A DNA stretch of 6,660 nucleotides from UBA1740 sp045587025 (GTDB lineage Bacteria > Bacillota > Clostridia > Oscillospirales > CAG-272), in assembly GCA_045587025.1 (NCBI GenBank), contig JAZNBK010000008.1, positions 1 to 6,660 on the forward strand, read 5' to 3'. The first letter of the stretch is position 1. The number at the start of each line of letters is the position of its first letter. This document shows positions 1-3,729 of the stretch, one piece after another. The translations under genes and the position numbers were made by a program. The notes under the pieces are model-generated. The model saw only the letters and a program-made list of their open reading frames with translations, made no database searches and was not told where the DNA came from.

Positions 1-57
1 GCTATTCTTTGTTTTAGGCACAGTGTTTTTCACTGTAAAATAGAGTTGTGAAAGCTC

Positions 58-86
58 TTGAAAGTTTGGGCAAGGTATGCTACAAT
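58..86 (+). promoter_or_regulatory. Orphan extended -10 promoter
   Basis: The -35 TTGAAA (58-63) and -10 TACAAT (81-86) are separated by exactly 17 bp. A TGn extension at 78-80 makes this an extended -10 sigma-A type promoter. Transcription would start near 93. No credible protein gene follows; the next structure is a long hairpin and then an intrinsic terminator, so this promoter may drive a small RNA. The assignment rests on motif match only. Confidence 0.55.
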
Positions 87-175
87 AACACACCCGAGAG
101 GGAGGGTTAATTGTTGCTTTGCGGTGCTGATTTGGGGCGGAATGTGGCTATCCAAAGTCGCAAGACGAGGTGAAA

Positions 176-221
176 TATCTAACGCAATATCTAAAAATTT
201 CATTGGATATTGTGTTGGATG
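176..221. repeat. Long inverted repeat / hairpin near element end
   Basis: ATCTAACGCAATATC (177-191) pairs over all 15 positions with GATATTGTGTTGGAT (206-220), with two G-U wobbles. The stem extends by TAA (192-194) against TTG (203-205), including one wobble, and by a wobble pair at 176/221. The loop is about 8 nt. Pairing through wobbles instead of a perfect DNA palindrome suggests selection at the RNA level, although a recombinase-binding inverted repeat is also possible. Confidence 0.55.
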
Positions 222-270
222 CGAAGACCTTTGATGCGTCTGGAAAAACCGTTTTTTGAGATAGAGAAAA

Positions 271-313
271 GGCTGAAAACCCTTGATTTTACTGGGTTTT
301 CAGCCTCTTTTAT
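271..313 (+). terminator. Intrinsic terminator
   Basis: GGCTGAAAACCC (271-282) and GGGTTTTCAGCC (294-305) form a perfect 12-bp stem with an 11-nt loop, followed by TCTTTTAT. An A-rich run lies on the 5' side, so it may also work on the minus strand. It would end the orphan transcript begun near 93 or a gene of the putative integrated element further left. Confidence 0.7.
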
Positions 314-315
314 GT

Positions 316-352
316 TCCGTTAAAGTCCGTTATTTTCTTCTAAAATCCGATA
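316..352. promoter_or_regulatory. Three phased TCCGTTA boxes beside the tRNA junction
   Basis: TCCGTTA occurs at 316-322 and 326-332, and the variant TCCGATA at 346-352. The starts are separated by 10 and 20 bp, one and two helical turns, so all three face the same side of the DNA. The second and third lie in the longer related strings AAAGTCCGTTA and AAAATCCGATA. They end about 12 bp before the tRNA crossover point. Short phased repeats next to an attachment core are typical of integrase-arm or excisionase binding sites. The role is inferred from position and phasing. Confidence 0.4.
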
Positions 353-363
353 GTGTATTACGC

Positions 364-418
364 CTTGAAAACCGTTTGCCCAAAAGGCACGGGGGTTCGA
401 ATCCCTCTTCCTGCGCCA
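364..418 (+). pseudogene. tRNA-Ser(UGA) 3' half, candidate attR scar
   Basis: This is an exact tRNA 3' half. It has anticodon loop CTTGAAA with anticodon TGA (366-368), the 3' anticodon strand ACCGT (371-375), and a long class II variable arm with stem TGCC/GGCA (377-380/386-389). The T arm is GGGGG-TTCGAAT-CCCTC (391-407), followed by acceptor strand TTCCTGC, discriminator G415 and encoded CCA (416-418). The long variable arm, UGA anticodon and G73 identify serine. The 5' half is missing: TACGC precedes the loop where about ACGGT is needed, and no GCAGGAA acceptor strand lies upstream. Loss exactly at the anticodon loop, with the natural terminator retained downstream, fits the distal attachment site of a tyrosine-recombinase element lying to the left, with the intact tRNA outside this window. 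Confidence 0.8.
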
Positions 419-426
419 AAAAATAA

Positions 427-457
427 GGACACTCCTTGTGGGTGTCCCTTGTTTTTT
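427..457 (+). terminator. Terminator of the original tRNA-Ser gene
   Basis: GGACACTC (427-434) pairs with GGGTGTCC (440-447), with one T-G wobble, around the loop CTTGT. CTTGTTTTTT follows. It begins 9 nt after the tRNA CCA end, as expected for a native tRNA terminator. This supports the view that sequence right of 418 is the original chromosomal side of the junction. Confidence 0.8.
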
Positions 458-475
458 GCCACAGTCAGAGGCTCT

Positions 476-518
476 CGAACGCCCCTCTGTGACTCTCCGA
501 GTCGCAGAAAGGGGTTCG
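476..518. other. Compound hairpin downstream of tRNA
   Basis: CTGTGACTC (487-495) and GAGTCGCAG (499-507) form a 9-bp stem with one wobble and a TCC loop. It is stacked on CCCCT/AGGGG (482-486/510-514) and CGAA/TTCG (476-479/515-518), with small bulges at 480-481 and 508-509. Eighteen pairs over 43 nt is more than expected by chance. There is no T tract, so it is not a terminator. It directly abuts repeat copy A and may be part of the same repeated or mobile unit, or an RNA processing structure. Confidence 0.45.
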
Positions 519-519
519 C

Positions 520-595
520 ATTTGAGCCGTAGAGCGCGTCAAACTCGCTTGTAAGCGTCAAGGCGAAAAATCTTCGCCACAGGCGAATACCCCTC
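520..595 (+). repeat. 76-nt dispersed repeat, copy A
   Basis: This copy begins ATTTGAGC and ends with a 33-nt block (563-595) that matches 30 of 33 positions in copy B at 2654-2686. The block contains the hairpin TTCGCC-ACA-GGCGAA (573-587). Two of the three differences from copy B are a compensatory base-pair change and the third is in the loop. The middle part (528-562) is diverged but has the same length in both copies. It lies upstream of the promoter region of the 606-aa gene. Confidence 0.65.
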
Positions 596-627
596 TTCCC
601 AGCATATTTGCTTGAACTATGAATATG

Positions 628-656
628 TTGACAAATATCTTATGTTATGTTATAAT
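628..656 (+). promoter_or_regulatory. Perfect consensus promoter, distal
   Basis: TTGACA (628-633), a 17-bp spacer and TATAAT (651-656), with a TGn extension at 648-650: every element matches the sigma-A consensus. Transcription would start around 663, inside the dyad at 657-671. It would give the 606-aa gene a leader of about 115 nt, upstream of its second promoter. Confidence 0.7.
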
Positions 657-671
657 TCTACCAGCGGTAGA
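657..671. promoter_or_regulatory. Operator-like dyad over the transcription start
   Basis: TCTACC-AGC-GGTAGA is a 6-bp-arm palindrome directly after the -10 box and overlapping the expected start site, followed by GTTTTT. A transcript starting here could not contain the whole hairpin, so a terminator role is unlikely. A repressor operator is the simplest reading. The adjacent XRE-domain protein is an obvious candidate ligand, but this is not shown by the sequence. Confidence 0.4.
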
Positions 672-723
672 GTTTTTGCATTTCACGTTTTCCGCCAAAA
701 AACTCACGTCAACGAGATGTAGG

Positions 724-752
724 TTTACATTTTTTCGAATTTGTGATAAAAT
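724..752 (+). promoter_or_regulatory. Proximal promoter of the XRE-HEPN gene
   Basis: TTTACA (724-729), a 17-bp spacer and TAAAAT (747-752), with a TGn extension at 744-746. The start would be near 759, and the ribosome binding site GGAGG lies at 770-774. The core ATTTGTGATAAAATTTA closely matches the promoter before the 171-aa gene at 2709-2737, suggesting common origin or common control. Confidence 0.6.
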
Positions 753-779
753 TTAATCATCAAAACATCGGAGGTTGTT

Positions 780-2600
780 ATGGGACTTTTTTCAAAAAAA
801 CATAGCATTGGCAAGACTATTGCAGAATTAAGAAAAGCGAAAGGCTGGACACAGGTTGAACTTGCAGAAAAGCTTCAAGTTAGCGATAAAGCCGTAAGTA
901 AGTGGGAAAAAGATTCCGCTTTCCCTAGTGTCGAATTTTTCCCAGCTATTGCAGAATTATTTGGAGTTAGTATTGATTATCTTATGACAGGCAAAGCACC
1001 TGAAACAGAGATAATTGTTATGTCCAAGGTAGAGCTTTGTGCAAAAAATGATGATGTTAAACTCTTTGGCTCTATTGATTATGAAGTATTGAAGAATAAA
1101 GACGAAAGCAGTAAAACAATTTTAGACTATATGTTGCAGTACGATAGCAAAAAAGTTATTGATGCTTTCTTTAAAAAATACTCTGCGAAGTTCATTTTTG
1201 AAAACAACTATATGCGCACTGGTTGTATTAATTGGTATAGCGAAAAAGTTTTGGAAATCCTGATAATCAACAACAAAATTGACGAGCTTGACAGCATTGG
1301 TGCTTTTTCACGTGATGTAAATCGCATGGATAACGGTAGCGGTATATTCTCTCCTCGATGGTCTAAGTTAATATTTACTCACCCCAATGTAAGCAAAGAA
1401 CTTAAAATGAGATGTTTCCGTACTATGACCGGAAACGAAATTAATAGCGCACTTTGTATTGCGGTTAATAACAATAACGACAAAGACGTGTCTTTGATTT
1501 GGGATATTATTTGTGAGATAAATAATCAAGGCATAAAAGCAAAGCAAAAAAAGGAAAAAGAGGTTGCCGGTAGGTACATGACAAGCGTACAGTATTCTAC
1601 CTCACCGTGCAAAGAACATGAAGCAATAGGAACGAGTGATTGCTATAAATATTTTGTTGTGGAGTTGAGTGCGTCTACTGTACAAACTTTGTTGGATAAA
1701 GGTTATATCGATATAGCAAAAAAAGCTAACGATTACAACAAAATAATAGATAGCAATCCGCGAAAAAGAGGACAAAATATTTTGAGCGAGGAAAAAATCC
1801 AAGCTGCCGAGTTAAAGAAAAACGGTGGAAGTTCGGAACAAATAAAAACTCTTTCTGTTTTAAAAGACGGTATAGTTCAAATTGATAAGCTCCTCGAAAC
1901 GAAAGATTTGAAATTTGCAAAAAGCATTTTGAAGAATTATCCAATCCATAGAGTTGAAACTTTCATATCGTGGTTTAAGAAAAAGGCTTGGAAAGACTTC
2001 TTTACATATGCAATCGATAACAACAAAACAGACTTGGCTGGCTTTGTAACTAAAAAAGATACTAAGGCGATAGAAGCTTTTATTTCAGAATCTTTTAAAA
2101 AGACTGTTTATAATTTCGGTTACCCCTCTTTTGATGGCAAACTTTTTGAATTAAGAACAAAGAGAATAACATCTTACAAACCAACCATCTCAGAGATAGA
2201 AGATTATTTAGACGCATATAAGGAACAGGTTATATCCGATTTTTCTTATCAATTAGAAAAAGAGAAAACTATCAAGGATTTAACAAAGGATTTCTTTGTC
2301 GGGGAGATGAAGAAAGGCAACTTCGATATTGTGGTGGTTAAACTTTGTGTTAGATTTGAAGCTATATTAAAAAGCGATTTTCATTATACCGGAGATTTCT
2401 CTTCTATGTTGAATAGCTATTGCTCTCGATTCGAGACAAGAGATGATGAAGCAAATAACTACGATCCATATACACCTAACGTTCTTAACAAATTGCGAAT
2501 GCACAGAAACGGCATCGTACATTCTGATAAGAAAAAAGAAACTTTGTCAATTCAGGAACTCGAATTTTGCATAAATCACATTTGCGGATTAGGGGGATAA
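780..2600 (+). CDS. XRE-family HTH protein with C-terminal HEPN-like domain
   Basis: A 606-aa cytoplasmic protein. Residues 10-71 form a canonical XRE/Cro helix-turn-helix (GWTQVELAEKL, then VSDKAVSKWEKD as recognition helix, ending DYLMTGK). The middle, about 75-490, is an unrecognised, mostly helical, Lys/Asn-rich region. The last 100 residues resemble a HEPN domain: a long helix (FDIVVVKLCVRFEAILKSDF) and a second helix carrying R576-N-G-I-V-H581, matching the R-(polar)-x3-H signature of HEPN RNases. There is no signal peptide or membrane segment. ATG 780 follows GGAGG by 5 nt. Two promoters and a dyad upstream suggest autoregulation through the HTH. The gene is much more AT-rich than serC-serA and lies between two copies of a dispersed repeat beside a tRNA-Ser scar, indicating acquisition. 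Inference: an RNA-cutting toxin or phage-defence effector. Alternatively it is a large regulator with an inactive HEPN fold. The HTH call is near certain, the HEPN call moderate and the function unknown. Confidence 0.85.
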   Translation: MGLFSKKHSIGKTIAELRKAKGWTQVELAEKLQVSDKAVSKWEKDSAFPSVEFFPAIAELFGVSIDYLMTGKAPETEIIVMSKVELCAKNDDVKLFGSIDYEVLKNKDESSKTILDYMLQYDSKKVIDAFFKKYSAKFIFENNYMRTGCINWYSEKVLEILIINNKIDELDSIGAFSRDVNRMDNGSGIFSPRWSKLIFTHPNVSKELKMRCFRTMTGNEINSALCIAVNNNNDKDVSLIWDIICEINNQGIKAKQKKEKEVAGRYMTSVQYSTSPCKEHEAIGTSDCYKYFVVELSASTVQTLLDKGYIDIAKKANDYNKIIDSNPRKRGQNILSEEKIQAAELKKNGGSSEQIKTLSVLKDGIVQIDKLLETKDLKFAKSILKNYPIHRVETFISWFKKKAWKDFFTYAIDNNKTDLAGFVTKKDTKAIEAFISESFKKTVYNFGYPSFDGKLFELRTKRITSYKPTISEIEDYLDAYKEQVISDFSYQLEKEKTIKDLTKDFFVGEMKKGNFDIVVVKLCVRFEAILKSDFHYTGDFSSMLNSYCSRFETRDDEANNYDPYTPNVLNKLRMHRNGIVHSDKKKETLSIQELEFCINHICGLGG

Positions 2601-2610
2601 AAATGAATAA

Positions 2611-2686
2611 ATTTGAGCGTAAGCCATCGGGGAGCTTGCTCACCAGTGGCGGAGCGAAAAATCTTCGTCAGAGACGAATACCCCTC
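2611..2686 (+). repeat. 76-nt dispersed repeat, copy B
   Basis: This copy begins ATTTGAGC 11 nt after the XRE-HEPN stop codon and has the same overall length as copy A (520-595). The 33-nt 3' block (2654-2686) contains the hairpin TTCGTC-AGA-GACGAA (2664-2678), in which a C-G pair of copy A is replaced by T-A. A short GAGC-TT-GCTC palindrome lies in the diverged middle part at 2632-2641. It precedes the promoter of the 171-aa gene by about 20 bp, so both accessory genes have the order repeat-promoter-gene. Confidence 0.65.
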
Positions 2687-2708
2687 ATGCATAGCCTTTC
2701 GAAAAACA

Positions 2709-2737
2709 TTGCATTTTTAACCTATTTGTGATATAAT
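2709..2737 (+). promoter_or_regulatory. Promoter of the 171-aa gene
   Basis: TTGCAT (2709-2714), a 17-bp spacer and TATAAT (2732-2737), with a TGn extension at 2729-2731. The ribosome binding site AGGCGG is at 2748-2753, 7 nt before the ATG. The spacer and -10 region (ATTTGTGATATAATGTA) is nearly the same as that of the XRE-HEPN gene. The gene therefore has its own transcription start and need not be cotranscribed with the upstream gene. Confidence 0.7.
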
Positions 2738-2760
2738 GTATTTAGAAAGGCGGTATACTT

Positions 2761-3276
2761 ATGGGAAAGATTCTTGGCTCTTTTAGTGGTATGCGAAAAT
2801 ACTTGGAAAAGGAAATGTTAGCAGATTCCTTGAAAAATCGTGTTAGTTATGGTTGCACAAGATATGTCGGAATGGACAGTTGTCACATTTTTGAGATATG
2901 TATTGACGGTGAGCAGGTTAAGCGTTTTTCTTGGGAGACTGTGAATAGCTATTTTATCAAAAGTGGTTTGACAGAAAACAAAAATCCAAGTGGAATAGGT
3001 GAGTATTGGTCAGAATTTTGGACTTTACTTGAAAAACATCCATTAGAATCACGTACGGAATACACAGATGAAGAGTTTTGTGCCGCATTGGAAGCGTATC
3101 GAAATCAAGACATTATAAAAAGTATATTTTCTAAAAACCCGCTGGTTAGAATGTTTGCAATTTTAGATAGAAGAATTGGAAAACGAACCTTGGTAAAAAT
3201 TAAAGAAACCTTAAACGAACAGCCCGATTGGTTGAAAAAAATTTATCAGTTGCGATTGGATGCTGAGAAAGTTTAA
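2761..3276 (+). CDS. SF0329-like protein of unknown function
   Basis: A 171-aa soluble protein with no signal peptide, membrane segment or recognisable catalytic motif. The layout resembles the uncharacterised SF0329 family: an N-terminal stretch of the type SLKNRVSYGCTRY followed by a short beta-rich part (IFEICIDGEQVKRFSW). The C-terminal signature is NPLVRMFAILDRRIGKRTL (about residues 124-142), ending YQLRLDAEKV. The family match is from memory of its conserved LDRR-GKR and terminal RxxAE motifs, not from a search. ATG 2761 is fixed by AGGCGG 7 nt upstream. It has its own promoter, follows repeat copy B and shares the AT-rich composition of the XRE-HEPN gene. A joint function with that gene is possible because of similar promoters and adjacency, but is unproven. 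It ends about 20 nt before a hairpin terminator. Confidence 0.75.
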   Translation: MGKILGSFSGMRKYLEKEMLADSLKNRVSYGCTRYVGMDSCHIFEICIDGEQVKRFSWETVNSYFIKSGLTENKNPSGIGEYWSEFWTLLEKHPLESRTEYTDEEFCAALEAYRNQDIIKSIFSKNPLVRMFAILDRRIGKRTLVKIKETLNEQPDWLKKIYQLRLDAEKV

Positions 3277-3295
3277 TTTTGAATATGCTTTAGAA

Positions 3296-3320
3296 AAAGG
3301 AGCTCTTCGCGAGCTCCTTT
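3296..3320. terminator. Bidirectional terminator hairpin
   Basis: AAAGGAGCTC (3296-3305) and GAGCTCCTTT (3311-3320) form a perfect 10-bp stem with loop TTCGC. Read on the minus strand the stem is followed by TTTTTCT, so its better T tail serves the decayed minus-strand gene to its right (stop at 3340). On the plus strand it follows the 171-aa gene by 19 nt with the weaker tail TTTCGTCATTT. Confidence 0.65.
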
Positions 3321-3324
3321 CGTC

Positions 3325-3358
3325 ATTTATACATCTCTTTTATTTATACATCTCTTTT
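3325..3358. repeat. 17-bp perfect tandem duplication
   Basis: ATTTATACATCTCTTTT occurs twice head to tail (3325-3341 and 3342-3358). On the minus strand each copy encodes the last residues (KEMYK) of the gene remnant, with the stop codon at the copy boundary. The second copy lies beyond that stop. It looks like a small slippage duplication at the gene end. Confidence 0.85.
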
Positions 3359-3471
3359 ATAAACCACCGTATCGCTTTCTCATGCCACTCCGATTTCGGC
3401 TGCATAGAGAAGCCTTTGTCACTTGCGAGGAACTTTATTTGCGAAGGTTTTGAAACGGGGCAGATATTCCC
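3340..3471 (-). pseudogene. Decayed C-terminal gene tail, family unknown
   Basis: On the minus strand an open stretch of 43 codons ends at TAA 3340-3342 and reads like a true protein C-terminus, including KFLASDKGFSMQPKSEWHEK and then AIRWFIKEMYK. It is followed by a terminator hairpin with a T tail on that strand. At its 5' side an in-frame stop (3472-3474) and AT-rich non-coding sequence replace the rest of the gene, so only the 3' end survives. The base composition is closer to serC-serA than to the accessory genes, suggesting a host gene truncated when the accessory stretch arrived. The parent family was not recognised. A 21-aa peptide from the internal Met is formally possible but has no visible ribosome binding site. 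Confidence 0.5.
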
Positions 3472-3615
3472 TTAACGTTATTTAATTTAAATTGAAAATC
3501 GGCGCAGAAATAAAATTTATAATCATTTTTTGTTGAATTTTACATATTTTGGATAGAAAAAAGGAGAAAATTTTTGTGAAAATGAAAATTGTGCAAAAAA
3601 TTTTTGTAAAACGTA

Positions 3616-3644
3616 TTGACAAAACTCTACTAAAGTAGTATAAT
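3616..3644 (+). promoter_or_regulatory. serC-serA promoter with dyad in spacer
   Basis: TTGACA (3616-3621) and TATAAT (3639-3644) with a 17-bp spacer, a perfect sigma-A promoter. A/T tracts just upstream (about 3590-3610) could act as an UP element. The spacer contains the dyad CTACT-AA-AGTAG (3627-3638), placed where a bound repressor would block RNA polymerase. This suggests serine synthesis is under transcription-factor control; the regulator cannot be named. The transcript would start near 3651, giving a leader of about 80 nt, too short for a T-box. Confidence 0.75.
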
Positions 3645-3694
3645 ATGTACAATTTTAGTCCACAGTTGATTAAAAAACAAAAAATGAAAGGATT

Positions 3695-3713
3695 TTGCCG
3701 AGAAAATCGGCAA
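3695..3713 (+). promoter_or_regulatory. Leader hairpin before serC
   Basis: TTGCCGA (3695-3701) pairs with TCGGCAA (3707-3713) around a GAAAA loop, ending 5 nt before the serC ribosome binding site (AGGTGA, 3719-3724). It has no T tail. It could stabilise the message or tune access to the start site, but may simply be incidental. Confidence 0.35.
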
Positions 3714-3729
3714 CACGCAGGTGAAAAAA

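Larger units (their letters stand above)
93..313 (+). ncRNA. Candidate small RNA, about 220 nt
   Basis: This span is inferred from a good promoter ending at 86 and a strong intrinsic terminator at 271-313, with no convincing gene between them. The predicted transcript contains a long near-perfect hairpin at 176-221. A purine-rich GGGAGGG at 101-107 precedes TTG codons that open a 20-codon frame ending at 173, so a short leader peptide cannot be excluded. The unit sits at the inner edge of what looks like an integrated element, so it could be an element-borne regulatory RNA. No known RNA family was recognised. Confidence 0.33.

Noticed and set aside
111..173. Frame of 20 codons from TTG after GGGAGGG
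   Set aside because: The ribosome-binding-like sequence is suggestive, but there is only a TTG start and no recognisable product. It is kept as a possibility within the candidate RNA.
300..363. Possible 5' half of a complete tRNA upstream of 364
   Set aside because: TCCGATAGTGTATTACGC faintly resembles a D arm, but it cannot pair with the 3' anticodon strand, and no strand complementary to the acceptor end is present.
358..561. Minus-strand open frame of 67 codons ending in ...GIRTPVPFGQ...
   Set aside because: It is the antisense of the tRNA-Ser half, its terminator and the hairpin next to it; such frames are a known annotation artefact. No ribosome binding site supports it.
581..600. Resemblance of the repeat A end (CGAATACCCCTCTTCC) to the tRNA 3' end (CGAATCCCTCTTCC)
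   Set aside because: The match needs two insertions and does not extend to a T arm or CCA; copy B lacks it after CCCCTC. Probably coincidence, or at most a distant tRNA-derived origin.
2603..2731. 42-codon plus-strand frame after the XRE-HEPN gene
   Set aside because: It consists of repeat copy B read in one frame and runs into the next promoter. An AGGGGG lies upstream, but the coding sequence has no protein-like features.
3260..3475. Plus-strand open frame overlapping the end of the 171-aa gene
   Set aside because: It runs through the terminator hairpin and the tandem duplication and is antisense to the better-supported minus-strand gene tail.
3645..3729. T-box or other large riboswitch in the serC leader
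   Set aside because: The leader is only about 80 nt with one 7-bp hairpin and no terminator; far too small for a T-box.
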